DNA of 64,000 nt from Liolophura sinensis. Taxonomy: Eukaryota > Mollusca > Polyplacophora > Chitonida > Chitonidae. The notes beneath the pieces were generated by a model, which saw nothing but the letters and a program-made list of their open reading frames with translations, was not told the origin of the DNA and did not search any database. Below are positions 1 through 14,500 of the stretch, piece after piece. The position numbers were made by a program, and so were the translations under genes. Location: NCBI RefSeq assembly GCF_032854445.1, contig NW_027017976.1, positions 114,435 to 178,434 on the forward strand, in the 5' to 3' direction. The first letter of the stretch is position 1, and the number at the start of each line of letters is the position of its first letter.

Positions 1-460
1 ACTCAATGTCTTTATCTACATGTAGAAAAACCACACCATTTGTATATAAAAAAAACAAAAGGTACTTGATACAACCCGCTGTAAAAAGTACAATTGAACA
101 CTGACCCACATCAATAAGGTGCCAAAGGATGCGCAATTGGGCCAGGCATCTCCAGCTGTTGAAAAATTGCAAATTTCCTTGGTTTCCATGGAGTAAGAGC
201 CGTTGCTGGGCACGTGATCTTGACATCATCGATTATTCATTTGTGGCTACAGCCAAAAGTATTGGTCGGAGAGCAACGCGGTTTGCACCATTCGATTTCT
301 CGTCACAAAATACGTCGGATTAGCCTCTTACCAGCAGCATTGAAACAGTTTTTCCACTTTTGGATTTTTGCCTGGTCCTTTTGCTAATTGAAATCGGCTA
401 CATTACCTATGTACAATTGCGACTGGTCATTACTATATTCAACATTTTATTATAAGTTAT
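1..460 (+). repeat. Left-edge partial unit U0 (phase 91-550)
   Basis: The window opens inside a unit. U0 carries c165, a432 (tgaaacag), c468, c495 (attacctatg), t508 (aattgc) and the a534/t538 pair. Related 3-prime halves occur in U6, U17 and U24, each followed, as here, by a unit with t177. U0 alone reads catcgat at phase 317-323, where all others read cattgat. Confidence 0.9.
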
Positions 461-3400
461 GTGCCCTTCGGTAGCCCAGACGACGTCAAATCTTTGGGCC
501 AAGCCCATTTAACTCACCCAGCAAATGTCTTACTTCTAAGTCGAAGACAAACTCAATGTCTTTATCTACATGTAGAAAAACCACACCATTTGTATCTAAA
601 AAAAACAAAAGGTACTTGATACAATCCGCTGTAAAATGTACAATTGAACACTGACCCACATCAATAAGGTGCCAAAGGATGCGCAATTGGGCCAGGCATC
701 TCCAGCTGTTGAAAAATTGCAAATTTCCTTGGTTTCCATGGAGTAAGAGCCGTTGCTGGGCACGTGATCTTGACATCATTGATTATTCATTTGTGGCTAC
801 AGCCAAAAGTATTGGTCGGAGAGCAACGCGGTTTGCACCATTCGATTTCTCGTCACAAAATACGTCGGATTAGTCTCTTACCAGCAGCATTGGAACAGTT
901 TTTCTACTTTTGGATTTTTGCCTGTTCTTTTTGCGAATTGAAATCGGCTACATTAACTATGTACAATCGCGACTGGTCATTACTATATTCAACTTTTCAT
1001 TATAAGTTATGTGCCCTTCGGTAGCCCAGACGACGTCAAATCTTTGGGCCAAGCCCATTTAACTCACCCAACAAATGTCTTACTTCTAAGTCGAAGACAA
1101 ACTCAATGTCTTTATCTACATGTAGAAAAACCACACCATTTGTATATAAAAAAAACAAAAGGTACTTGATACAATCCGCTGTAAAAAGTACAATTGAACA
1201 CTGACCCACATCAATAAGGTGCCAAAGGATGCGCAATTGGGCCAGGCATCTCCAGCTGTTGAAAAATTGCAAATTTCCTTGGTTTCCATGGAGTAAGAGC
1301 CGTTGCTGGGCACGTGATCTTGACATCATTGATTATTCATTTGTGGCTACAGCCAAAAGTATTGGTCGGAGAGCAACGCGGTTTGCACCATTCGATTTCT
1401 CGTCACAAAATACGTCGGATTAGTCTCTTACCAGCAGCATTGGAACAGTTTTTCTACTTTTGGATTTTTGCCTGTTCTTTTTGCGAATTGAAATCGGCTA
1501 CATTAACTATGTACAATCGCGACTGGTCATTACTATATTCAACTTTTCATTATAAGTTATGTGCCCTTCGGTAGCCCAGACGACGTCAAATCTTTGGGCC
1601 AAGCCCATTTAACTCACCCAACAAATGTCTTACTTCTAAGTCGAAGACAAACTCAATGTCTTTATCTACATGTAGAAAAACCACACCATTTGTATATAAA
1701 AAAAACAAAAGGTACTTGATACAATCCGCTGTAAAAAGTACAATTGAACACTGACCCACATCAATAAGGTGCCAAAGGATGCGCAATTGGGCCAGGCATC
1801 TCCAGCTGTTGAAAAATTGCAAATTTCCTTGGTTTCCATGAAGTAAGAGCCGTTGCTGGGCACGTGATCTTGACATCATTGATTATTCATTTGTGGCTAC
1901 AGCCAAAAGTATTGGTCGGAGAGCAACGCGGTTTGCACCATTCGATTTCTCGTCACAAAATACGTCGGATTAGCCTCTTACCAGCAGCATTGGAACAGTT
2001 TTTCCACTTTTGGATTTTTGCCTGGTCTTTTTGCTAATTGAAATCGGCTACATTAACTATGTACAATCGCGACTGGTCATTACTATATTCAACTTTTCAT
2101 TATAAGTTATGTGCCCTTCGGTAGCCCAGACGACGTCAAATCTTTGGGCCAAGCCCATTTAACTCACCCAACAAATGTCTTACTTCTAAGTCGAAGACAA
2201 ACTCAATGTCTTTATCTACATGTAGAAAAACCACACCATTTGTATATAAAAAAAACAAAAGGTACTTGATACAATCCGCTGTAAAAAGTACAATTGAACA
2301 CTGACCCACATCAATAAGGTGCCAAAGGATGCGCAATTGGGCCAGGCATCTCCAGCTGTTGAAAAATTGCAAATTTCCTTGGTTTCCATGGAGTAAGAGC
2401 CGTTGCTGGGCACGTGATCTTGACATCATTGATTATTCATTTGTGGCTACAGCCAAAAGTATTGGTCGGAGAGCAACGCGGTTTGCACCATTCGATTTCT
2501 CGTCACAAAATACGTCGGATTAGCCTCTTACCAGCAGCATTGGAACAGTTTTTCTACTTTTGGATTTTTGCCTGTTCTTTTTGCAAATTGAAATCGGCTA
2601 CATTAACTATGTACAATCGCGACTGGTCATTACTATATTCAACTTTTCATTATAAGTTATGTGCCCTTCGGTAGCCCAGACGACGTCAAATCTTTGGGCC
2701 AAGCCCATTTAACTCACCCAACAAATGTCTTACTTCTAAGTCGAAGACAAACTCAATGTCTTTATCTACATGTAGAAAAACCACACCATTTGTATATAAA
2801 AAAAACAAAAGGTACTTGATACAATCCGCTGTAAAAAGTACAATTGAACACTGACCCACATCAATAAGGTGCCAAAGGATGCGCAATTGGGCCAGGCATC
2901 TCCAGCTGTTGAAAAATTGCAAATTTCCTTGGTTTCCATGGAGTAAGAGCCGTTGCTGGGCACGTGATCTTGACATCATTGATTATTCATTTGTGGCTAC
3001 AGCCAAAAGTATTGGTCGGAGAGCAACGCGGTTTGCACCATTCGATTTCTCGTCACAAAATACGTCGGATTAGCCTCTTACCAGCAGCATTGGAACAGTT
3101 TTTCCACTTTTGGATTTTTGCCTGGTCTTTTTGCTAATTGAAATCGGCTACATTAACTATGTACAATCGCGACTGGTCATTACTATATTCAACTTTTCAT
3201 TATAAGTTATGTGCCCTTCGGTAGCCCAGACGACGTCAAATCTTTGGGCCAAGCCCATTTAACTCACCCAGCAAATGTCTTACTTCTAAGTCGAAGACAA
3301 ACTCAATGTCTTTATCTACATGTAGAAAAACCACACCATTTGTATATAAAAAAAACAAAAGGTACTTTATACAATCCGCTGTAAAAGGTACAATTGAACA

Positions 3401-6400
3401 CTGACCCACATCAATAAGGTGCCAAAGGATGCGCAATTGGGCCAGGCATCTCCAGCTGTTGAAAAATTGCAAATTTCCTTGGTTTCCATGAAGTAAGAGC
3501 CGTTGCTGGGCACGTGATCTTGACATCATTGATTATTCATTTGTGGCTACAGCCAAAAGTATTGGTTGGAGAGCAACGCGGTTTGCACCATTCGATTTCT
3601 CGTCACAAAATACGTCGGATTAGCCTCTTACCAGCAGCATTGGAACAGTTTTTCCACTTTTGGATTTTTGCCTGGTCCTTTTGCTAATTAAAATCGGCTA
3701 CATTACCTATGTACAATTGCGACTGGTCATTACTATATTCAACATTTTATTATAAGTTATGTGCCCTTCGGTAGCCCAGACGACGTCAAATCTTTGGGCC
3801 AAGCCCATTTAACTCACCCAGCAAATGTCTTACTTCTAAGTCGAAGACAAACTCAATGTCTTTATCTACATGTAGAAAAACCACACCATTTGTATCTAAA
3901 AAAAACAAAAGGTACTTGATACAATCCGCTGTAAAATGTACAATTGAACACTGACCCACATCAATAAGGTGCCAAAGGATGCGCAATTGGGCCAGGCATC
4001 TCCAGCTGTTGAAAAATTGCAAATTTCCTTGGTTTCCATGGAGTAAGAGCCGTTGCTGGGCACGTGATCTTGACATCATTGATTATTCATTTGTGGCTAC
4101 AGCCAAAAGTATTGGTCGGAGAGCAACGCGGTTTGCACCATTCGATTTCTCGTCACAAAATACGTCGGATTAGTCTCTTACCAGCAGCATTGGAACAGTT
4201 TTTCTACTTTTGGATTTTTGCCTGTTCTTTTTGCGAATTGAAATCGGCTACATTAACTATGTACAATCGCGACTGGTCATTACTATATTCAACTTTTCAT
4301 TATAAGTTATGTGCCCTTCGGTAGCCCAGACGACGTCAAATCTTTGGGCCAAGCCCATTTAACTCACCCAACAAATGTCTTACTTCTAAGTCGAAGACAA
4401 ACTCAATGTCTTTATCTACATGTAGAAAAACCACACCATTTGTATATAAAAAAAACAAAAGGTACTTGATACAATCCGCTGTAAAAAGTACAATTGAACA
4501 CTGACCCACATCAATAAGGTGCCAAAGGATGCGCAATTGGGCCAGGCATCTCCAGCTGTTGAAAAATTGCAAATTTCCTTGGTTTCCATGAAGTAAGAGC
4601 CGTTGCTGGGCACGTGATCTTGACATCATTGATTATTCATTTGTGGCTACAGCCAAAAGTATTGGTCGGAGAGCAACGCGGTTTGCACCATTCGATTTCT
4701 CGTCACAAAATACGTCGGATTAGCCTCTTACCAGCAGCATTGGAACAGTTTTTCCACTTTTGGATTTTTGCCTGGTCTTTTTGCTAATTGAAATCGGCTA
4801 CATTAACTATGTACAATCGCGACTGGTCATTACTATATTCAACTTTTCATTATAAGTTATGTGCCCTTCGGTAGCCCAGACGACGTCAAATCTTTGGGCC
4901 AAGCCCATTTAACTCACCCAACAAATGTCTTACTTCTAAGTCGAAGACAAACTCAATGTCTTTATCTACATGTAGAAAAACCACACCATTTGTATATAAA
5001 AAAAACAAAAGGTACTTGATACAATCCGCTGTAAAAAGTACAATTGAACACTGACCCACATCAATAAGGTGCCAAAGGATGCGCAATTGGGCCAGGCATC
5101 TCCAGCTGTTGAAAAATTGCAAATTTCCTTGGTTTCCATGGAGTAAGAGCCGTTGCTGGGCACGTGATCTTGACATCATTGATTATTCATTTGTGGCTAC
5201 AGCCAAAAGTATTGGTCGGAGAGCAACGCGGTTTGCACCATTCGATTTCTCGTCACAAAATACGTCGGATTAGCCTCTTACCAGCAGCATTGGAACAGTT
5301 TTTCTACTTTTGGATTTTTGCCTGTTCTTTTTGCAAATTGAAATCGGCTACATTAACTATGTACAATCGCGACTGGTCATTACTATATTCAACTTTTCAT
5401 TATAAGTTATGTGCCCTTCGGTAGCCCAGACGACGTCAAATCTTTGGGCCAAGCCCATTTAACTCACCCAACAAATGTCTTACTTCTAAGTCGAAGACAA
5501 ACTCAATGTCTTTATCTACATGTAGAAAATCCACACCATTTGTATATAAAAAAAACAAAAGGTACTTGATACAATCCGCTGTAAAAAGTACAATTGAACA
5601 CTGACCCACATCAATAAGGTGCCAAAGGATGCGCAATTGGGCCAGGCATCTCCAGCTGTTGAAAAATTGCAAATTTCCTTGGTTTCCATGAAGTAAGAGC
5701 CGTTGCTGGGCACGTGATCTTGACATCATTGATTATTCATTTGTGGCTACAGCCAAAAGTATTGGTCGGAGAGCAACGCGGTTTGCACCATTCGATTTCT
5801 CGTCACAAAATACGTCGGATTAGCCTCTTACCAGCAGCATTGGAACAGTTTTTCCACTTTTGGATTTTTGCCTGGTCATTTTGCTAATTGAAATCGGCTA
5901 CATTAACTATGTACAATCGCGACTGGTCATTACTATATTCAACATTTCATTATAAGTTATGTGCCCTTCGGTAGCCCAGACGACGTCAAATCTTTGGGCC
6001 AAGCCCATTTAACTCACCCAGCAAATGTCTTACTTCTAAGTCGAAGACAAACTCAATGTCTTTATCTACATGTAGAAAAACCACACCATTTGTATATAAA
6101 AAAAACACAAGGTACTTGATACAGTCCGCTGTAAAAAGTACAATTGAACACTGACCCACATCAATAAGGTGCCAAAGGATGCGCAATTGGGCCAGGCATC
6201 TCCAGCTGTTGAAAAATTGCAAATTTCCTTGGTTTCCATGGAGTAAGAGCCGTTGCTGGGCACGTGATCTTGACATCATTGATTATTCATTTGTGGCTAC
6301 AGCCAAAAGTATTGGTCGGAGAGCAACGCGGTTTGCACCATTCGATTTCTCGTCACAAAATACGTCGGATTAGCCTCTTACCAGCAGCATTGGAACAGTT

Positions 6401-7610
6401 TTTCCACTTTTGGATTTTTGCCTGGTCTTTTTGCTAATTGAAATCGGCTACATTAACTATGTACAATCGCGACTGGTCATTACTATATTCAACTTTTCAT
6501 TATAAGTTATGTGCCCTTCGGTAGCCCAGACGACGTCAAATCTTTGGGCCAAGCCCATTTAACTCACCCAACAAATGTCTTACTTCTAAGTCGAAGACAA
6601 ACTCAATGTCTTTATCTACATGTAGCAAAACCACACCATTTGTATATAAAAAAAACAAAAGGTACTTGATACAATCCGCTGTAAAAAGTACAATTGAACA
6701 CTGACCCACATCAATAAGGTGCCAAAGGATGCGCAATTGGGCCAGGCATCTCCAGCTGTTGAAAAATTGCAAATTTCCTTGGTTTCCATGGAGTAAGAGC
6801 CGTTGCTGGGCACGTGATCTTGACATCATTGATTATTCATTTGTGGCTACAGCCAAAAGTATTGGTCGGAGAGCAACGCGGTTTGCACCATTCGATTTCT
6901 CGTCACAAAATACGTCGGATTAGCCTCTTACCAGCAGCATTGGAACAGTTTTTCCACTTTTGGATTTTTGCCTGGTCATTTTGTTAATTGAAATCGGCTA
7001 CATTAACTATGTACAATCGCGACTGGTCATTACTATATTCAACATTTCATTATAAGTTATGTGCCCTTCGGTAGCCCAGACGACGTCAAATCTTTGGGCC
7101 AAGCCCATTTAACTCACCCAACAAATGTCTTACTTCTAAGTCGAAGACAAACTCAATGTCTTTATCTACATGTAGAAAAACCACACCATTTGTATCTAAA
7201 AAAAACACAAGGTACTTGATACAACCCGCTGTAAAAAGTACAATTGAACACTGACCCACATCAATAAGGTGCCAAAGGATGCGCAATTGGGCCAGGCATC
7301 TCCAGCTGTTGAAAAATTGCAAATTTCCTTGGTTTCCATGGAGTAAGAGCCGTTGCTGGGCACGTGATCTTGACATCATTGATTATTCATTTGTGGCTAC
7401 AGCCAAAAGTATTGGTCGGAGAGCAACGCGGTTTGCACCATTCGATTTCTCGTCACAAAATACGTCGGATTAGCCTCTTACCAGCAGCATTGGAACAGTT
7501 TTTCCACTTTTGGATTTTTGCCTGGTCTTTTTGCTAATTGAAATCGGCTACATTAACTATGTACAATCGCGACTGGTCATTACTATATTCAACTTTTCAT
7601 TATAAGTTAT
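461..7610 (+). repeat. Region A, first part: units U1-U13
   Basis: Thirteen complete units. U1 and U7 share c136, t177 and t414, a 3300-bp (six-unit) spacing. U3-U4 (1561-2660) and U8-U9 (4311-5410) share a281 in the first member and the rare gcaaattg (a475) in the second, a 2750-bp (five-unit) spacing. So U1-U4 and U7-U9 are copies of one block that differ by a single unit. U6 carries g177, a mark shared later with U16 and U23. U11 and U13 carry c148. U10 and U12 have private changes near phase 119 (5530) and 116 (6626). Confidence 0.85.
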
Positions 7611-10600
7611 GTGCCCTTCGGTAGCCCAGACGACGTCAAATCTTTGGGCCAAGCCCATTTAACTCACCCAACAAATGTCTTACTTCAAAATCGAAGACAA
7701 ACTCAATGTCTTTATCTACATGTAGAAAAACCACACCATTTGTATATAAAAAAAACAAAAGGTACTTGATACAATCCGCTGTAAAAAGTACAATTGAACA
7801 CTGACCCACATCAATAAGGTGCCAAAGGATGCGCAATTGGGCCAGGCATCTCCAGCTGTTGAAAAATTGCAAATTTCCTTGGTTTCCATGGAGTAAGAGC
7901 CGTTGCTGGGCACGTGATCTTGACATCATTGATTATTCATTTGTGGCTACAGCCAAAAGTATTGGTTGGAGAGCAACGCGGTTTGCACCATTCGATTTCT
8001 CGTCACAAAATACGTCGGATTAGCCTCTTACCAGCAGCATTGGAACAGTTTTTCTACTTTTGGATTTTTGCCTGGTCTTTTTGCGAATTGAAATCGGCTA
8101 CATTAACTATGTACAATCGCGACTGGTCATTACTATATTCAACTTTTCATTATAAGTTATGTGCCCTTCGGTAGCCCAGACGACGTCAAATCTTTGGGCC
8201 AAGCCCATTTAACTCACCCAACAAATGTCTTACTTCTAAGTCGAAGACAAACTCAATGTCTTTATCTACATGTAGAAAAACCACACCATTTGTATATAAA
8301 AATAACAAAAGGTACTTGATACAATCCGCTGTAAAAAGTACAATTGAACACTGACCCACATCAATAAGGTGCCAAAGGATGCGCAATTGGGCCAGGCATC
8401 TCCAGCTGTTGAAAAATTGCAAATTTCCTTGGTTTCCATGGAGTAAGAGCCGTTGCTGGGCACGTGATCTTGACATCATTGATTATTCATTTGTGGCTAC
8501 AGCCAAAAGTATTGGTCGGAGAGCAACGCGGTTTGCACCATTCGATTTCTCGTCACAAAATACGTCGGATTAGCCTCTTACCAGCAGCATTGGAACAGTT
8601 TTTCTACTTTTGGATTTTTGCCTGGTCTTTTTGCTAATTGAAATCGGCTACATTAACTATGTACAATCGCGACTGGTCATTACTATATTCAACTTTTCAT
8701 TATAAGTTATGTGCCCTTCGGTAGCCCAGACGACGTCAAATCTTTGGGCCAAGCCCATTTAACTCACCCAGCAAATGTCTTACTTCTAAGTCGAAGACAA
8801 ACTCAATGTCTTTATCTACATGTAGAAAAACCACACCATTTGTATATAAAAAAAACAAAAGGTACTTTATACAATCCGCTGTAAAAGGTACAATTGAACA
8901 CTGACCCACATCAATAAGGTGCCAAAGGATGCGCAATTGGGCCAGGCATCTCCAGCTGTTGAAAAATTGCAAATTTCCTTGGTTTCCATGAAGTAAGAGC
9001 CGTTGCTGGGCACGTGATCTTGACATCATTGATTATTCATTTGTGGCTACAGCCAAAAGTATTGGTTGGAAAGCAACGCGGTTTGCACCATTCGATTTCT
9101 CGTCACAAAATACGTCGGATTAGCCTCTTACCAGCAGCATTGGAACAGTTTTTCCACTTTTGGATTTTTGCCTGGTCATTTTGCTAATTGAAATCGGCTA
9201 CATTAACTATGTACAATCGCGACTGGTCATTACTATATTCAACATTTCATTATAAGTTATGTGCCCTTCGGTAGCCCAGACGACGTCAAATCTTTGGGCC
9301 AAGCCCATTTAACTCACCCAGCAAATGTCTTACTTCTAAGTCGAAGACAAACTCAATGTCTTTATCTACATGTAGAAAAACCACACCATTTGTATATAAA
9401 AAAAACAAAAGGTACTTGATACAACCCGCTGTAAAAAGTACAATTGAACACTGACCCACATCAATAAGGTGCCAAAGGATGCGCAATTGGGCCAGGCATC
9501 TCCAGCTGTTGAAAAATTGCAAATTTCCTTGGTTTCCATGGAGTAAGAGCCGTTGCTGGGCACGTGATCTTGACATCATTGATTATTCATTTGTGGCTAC
9601 AGCCAAAAGTATTGGTCGGAGAGCAACGCGGTTTGCACCATTCGATTTCTCGTCACAAAATACGTCGGATTAGCCTCTTACCAGCAGCATTGAAACAGTT
9701 TTTCCACTTTTGGATTTTTGCCTGGTCCTTTTGCTAATTGAAATCGGCTACATTACCTATGTACAATCGCGACTGGTCATTACTATATTCAACATTTTAT
9801 TATAAGTTATGTGCCCTTCGGTAGCCCAGACGACGTCAAATCTTTGGGCCAAGCCCATTTAACTCACCCAGCAAATGTCTTACTTCTAAGTCGAAGACAA
9901 ACTCAATGTCTTTATCTACATGTAGAAAAACCACACCATTTGTATGTAAAAAAAACAAAAGGTACTTGATACAATCCGCTGTAAAATGTACAATTGAACA
10001 CTGACCCACATCAATAAGGTGCCAAAGGATGCGCAATTGGGCCAGGCATCTCCAGCTGTTGAAAAATTGCAAATTTCCTTGGTTTCCATGGAGTAAGAGC
10101 CGTTGCTGGGCACGTGATCTTGACATCATTGATTATTCATTTGTGGCTACAGCCAAAAGTATTGGTCGGAGAGCAACGCGGTTTGCACCATTCGATTTCT
10201 CGTCACAAAATACGTCGGATTAGCCTCTTACCAGCAGCATTGGAACAGTTTTTCTACTTTTGGATTTTTGCCTGTTCTTTTTGCGAATTGAAATCGGCTA
10301 CATTAACTATGTACAATCGCGACTGGTCATTACTATATTCAACTTTTCATTATAAGTTATGTGCCCTTCGGTAGCCCAGACGACGTCAAATCTTTGGGCC
10401 AAGCCCATTTAACTCACCCAACAAATGTCTTACTTCTAAGTCGAAGACAAACTCAATGTCTTTATCTACATGTAGAAAAACCACACCATTTGTATATAAA
10501 AAAACAAAAGGTACTTGATACAATCCGCTGTAAAAAGTACAATTGAACACTGACCCACATCAATAAGGTGCCAAAGGATGCGCAATTGGGCCAGGCATCT

Positions 10601-10909
10601 CCAGCTGTTGAAAAATTGCAAATTTCCTTGGTTTCCATGAAGTAAGAGCCGTTGCTGGGCACGTGATCTTGACATCATTGATTATTCATTTGTGGCTACA
10701 GCCAAAAGTATTGGTCGGAGAGCAACGCGGTTTGCACCATTCGATTTCTCGTCACAAAATACGTCGGATTAGCCTCTTACCAGCAGCATTGGAACAGTTT
10801 TTCCACTTTTGGATTTTTGCCTGGTCATTTTGCTAATTGAAATCGGCTACATTAACTATGTACAATCGCGACTGGTCATTACTATATTCAACATTTCATT
10901 ATAAGTTAT
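7611..10909 (+). repeat. Six-unit block, copy 1 (U14-U19)
   Basis: This block matches U21-U26 in order. The shared marks are t357 (U14/U21), the A-to-T change in the poly-A run (U15/U22), g177 with t357 and a361 (U16/U23), a432 with c495 (U17/U24), t177 with g136 (U18/U25) and a281 (U19/U26). U14 has a private caaaatcg at phase 76-83. U19 has lost one A, so the block is 3299 bp. It ends at the only out-of-register junction in the window. Confidence 0.88.
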
Positions 10910-11034
10910 GTGCTTCTATGAGTTTTTCCACTTTTGGATTTTTGCCTGGTCCTTTTGCTAATTGAAATCGGCTACATTAACTATGTACAATCGCGACTGG
11001 TCATTACTATATTCAACATTTCATTATAAGTTAT
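10910..11034 (+). repeat. Truncated unit with a non-homologous junction (125 bp)
   Basis: U19 ends normally and the next unit begins with gtgc. After only 4 bp the register breaks: seven bases ttctatg (10914-10920) are followed by agtttttccac, which belongs at phase 437. The remaining 114 bp (10921-11034) run in correct order to the end of a unit, and a new unit starts at 11035. Thus about 432 bp are missing from this copy. The two parental sequences share no evident homology at the break. The 7-bp filler resembles the scar of end joining. The 114-bp piece carries c468, a534 and no c495, a combination also seen in U61 and U83. Just downstream, U20 has a private gctcag at 11047. Confidence 0.93.
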
Positions 11035-11584
11035 GTGCCCTTCGGTAGCTCAGACGACGTCAAATCTTTGGGCCAAGCCCATTTAACTCACCCAGCAAAT
11101 GTCTTACTTCTAAGTCGAAGACAAACTCAATGTCTTTATCTACATGTAGAAAAACCACACCATTTGTATATAAAAAAAACACAAGGTACTTGATACAATC
11201 CGCTGTAAAAAGTACAATTGAACACTGACCCACATCAATAAGGTGCCAAAGGATGCGCAATTGGGCCAGGCATCTCCAGCTGTTGAAAAATTGCAAATTT
11301 CCTTGGTTTCCATGGAGTAAGAGCCGTTGCTGGGCACGTGATCTTGACATCATTGATTATTCATTTGTGGCTACAGCCAAAAGTATTGGTCGGAGAGCAA
11401 CGCGGTTTGCACCATTCGATTTCTCGTCACAAAATACGTCGGATTAGCCTCTTACCAGCAGCATTGGAACAGTTTTTCCACTTTTGGATTTTTGCCTGGT
11501 CTTTTTGCTAATTGAAATCGGCTACATTAACTATGTACAATCGCGACTGGTCATTACTATATTCAACTTTTCATTATAAGTTAT
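11035..11584 (+). repeat. Unit U20, spacer unit after the aberrant junction
   Basis: A full-length unit with g61 and c148, separating the truncated copy from the second six-unit block. Its combination is closest to U11, rather than U13, which would be its partner if the downstream block were a simple seven-unit duplication. It reads gctcag instead of gcccag at phase 14-19. Confidence 0.85.
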
Positions 11585-14500
11585 GTGCCCTTCGGTAGCC
11601 CAGACGACGTCAAATCTTTGGGCCAAGCCCATTTATCTCACCCAACAAATGTCTTACTTCTAAATCGAAGACAAACTCAATGTCTTTATCTACATGTAGA
11701 AAAACCACACCATTTGTATATAAAAAAAAACAAAAGGTACTTGATACAATCCGCTGTAAAAAGTACAATTGAACACTGACCCACATCAATAAGGTGCCAA
11801 AGGATGCGCAATTGGGCCAGGCATCTCCAGCTGTTGAAAAATTGCAAATTTCCTTGGTTTCCATGGAGTAAGAGCCGTTGCTGGGCACGTGATCTTGACA
11901 TCATTGATTATTCATTTGTGGCTACAGCCAAAAGTATTGGTTGGAGAGCAACGCGGTTTGCACCATTCGATTTCTCGTCACAAAATACGTCGGATTAGCC
12001 TCTTACCAGCAGCATTGGAACAGTTTTTCTACTTTTGGATTTTTGCCTGTTCTTTTTGCGAATTGAAATCGGCTACATTAACTATGTACAATCGCGACTG
12101 GTCATTACTATATTCAACTTTTCATTATAAGTTATGTGCCCTTCGGTAGCCCAGACGACGTCAAATCTTTGGGCCAAGCCCATTTAACTCACCCAACAAA
12201 TGTCTTACTTCTAAGTCGAAGACAAACTCAATGTCTTTATCTACATGTAGAAAAACCACACCATTTGTATATAAAAATAACAAAAGGTACTTGATACAAT
12301 CCGCTGTAAAAAGTACAATTGAACACTGACCCACATCAATAAGGTGCCAAAGGATGCGCAATTGGGCCAGGCATCTCCAGCTGTTGAAAAATTGCAAATT
12401 TCCTTGGTTTCCATGGAGTAAGAGCCGTTGCTGGGCACGTGATCTTGACATCATTGATTATTCATTTGTGGCTACAGCCAAAAGTATTGGTCGGAGAGCA
12501 ACGCGGTTTGCACCATTCGATTTCTCGTCACAAAATACGTCGGATTAGCCTCTTACCAGCAGCATTGGAACAGTTTTTCTACTTTTGGATTTTTGCCTGG
12601 TCTTTTTGCGAATTGAAATCGGCTACATTAACTATGTACAATCGCGACTGGTCATTACTATATTCAACTTTTCATTATAAGTTATGTGCCCTTCGGTAGC
12701 CCAGACGACGTCAAATCTTTGGGCCAAGCCCATTTAACTCACCCAGCAAATGTCTTACTTCTAAGTCGAAGACAAACTCAATGTCTTTATCTACATGTAG
12801 AAAAACCACACCATTTGTATATAAAAAAAACAAAAGGTACTTTATACAATCCGCTGTAAAAGGTACAATTGAACACTGACCCACATCAATAAGGTGCCAA
12901 AGGATGCGCAATTGGGCCAGGCATCTCCAGCTGTTGAAAAATTGCAAATTTCCTTGGTTTCCATGAAGTAAGAGCCGTTGCTGGGCACGTGATCTTGACA
13001 TCATTGATTATTCATTTGTGGCTACAGCCAAAAGTATTGGTTGGAAAGCAACGCGGTTTGCACCATTCGATTTCTCGTCACAAAATACGTCGGATTAGCC
13101 TCTTACCAGCAGCATTGGAACAGTTTTTCCACTTTTGGATTTTTGCCTGGTCATTTTGCTAATTGAAATCGGCTACATTAACTATGTACAATCGCGACTG
13201 GTCATTACTATATTCAACATTTCATTATAAGTTATGTGCCCTTCGGTAGCCCAGACGACGTCAAATCTTTGGGCCAAGCCCATTTAACTCACCCAGCAAA
13301 TATCTTACTTCTAAGTCGAAGACAAACTCAATGTCTTTATCTACATGTAGAAAAACCACACCATTTGTATATAAAAAAAACAAAAGGTACTTGATACAAC
13401 ACGCTGTAAAAAGTACAATTGAACACTGACCCACATCAATAAGGTGCCAAAGGATGCGCAATTGGGCCAGGCATCTCCAGCTGTTGAAAAATTGCAAATT
13501 TCCTTGGTTTCCATGGAGTAAGAGCCGTTGCTGGGCACGTGATCTTGACATCATTGATTATTCATTTGTGGCTACAGCCAAAAGTATTGGTCGGAGAGCA
13601 ACGCGGTTTGCACCATTCGATTTCTCGTCACAAAATACGTCGGATTAGCCTCTTACCAGCAGCATTGAAACAGTTTTTCCACTTTTGGATTTTTGCCTGG
13701 TCCTTTTGCTAATTGAAATCGGCTACATTACCTATGTACAATCGCGACTGGTCATTACTATATTCAACATTTTATTATAAGTTATGTGCCCTTCGGTAGC
13801 CCAGACGACGTCAAATCTTTGGGCCAAGCCCATTTAACTCACCCAACAAATGTCTTACTTCTAAGTCGAAGACAAACTCAATGTCTTTATCTACATGTAG
13901 AAAAACCACACCATTTGTATGTAAAAAAAACAAAAGGTACTTGATACAATCCGCTGTAAAATGTACAATTGAACACTGACCCACATCAATAAGGTGCCAA
14001 AGGATGCGCAATTGGGCAAGGCATCTCCAGCTGTTGAAAAATTGCAAATTTCCTTGGTTTCCATGGAGTAAGAGCCGTTGCTGGGCACGTGATCTTGACA
14101 TCATTGATTATTCATTTGTGGCTACAGCCAAAAGTATTGGTCGGAGAGCAACGCGGTTTGCACCATTCGATTTCTCGTCACAAAATACGTCGGATTAGCC
14201 TCTTACCAGCAGCATTGGAACAGTTTTTCTACTTTTGGATTTTTGCCTGTTCTTTTTGCGAATTGAAATCGGCTACATTAACTATGTACAATCGCGACTG
14301 GTCATTACTATATTCAACTTTTCATTATAAGTTATGTGCCCTTCGGTAGCCCAGACGACGTCAAATCTTTGGGCCAAGCCCATTTAACTCACCCAACAAA
14401 TGTCTTACTTCTAAGTCGAAGACAAACTCAATGTCTTTATCTACATGTAGAAAAACCACACCATTTGTATATAAAAAAAACAAAAGGTACTTGATACAAT

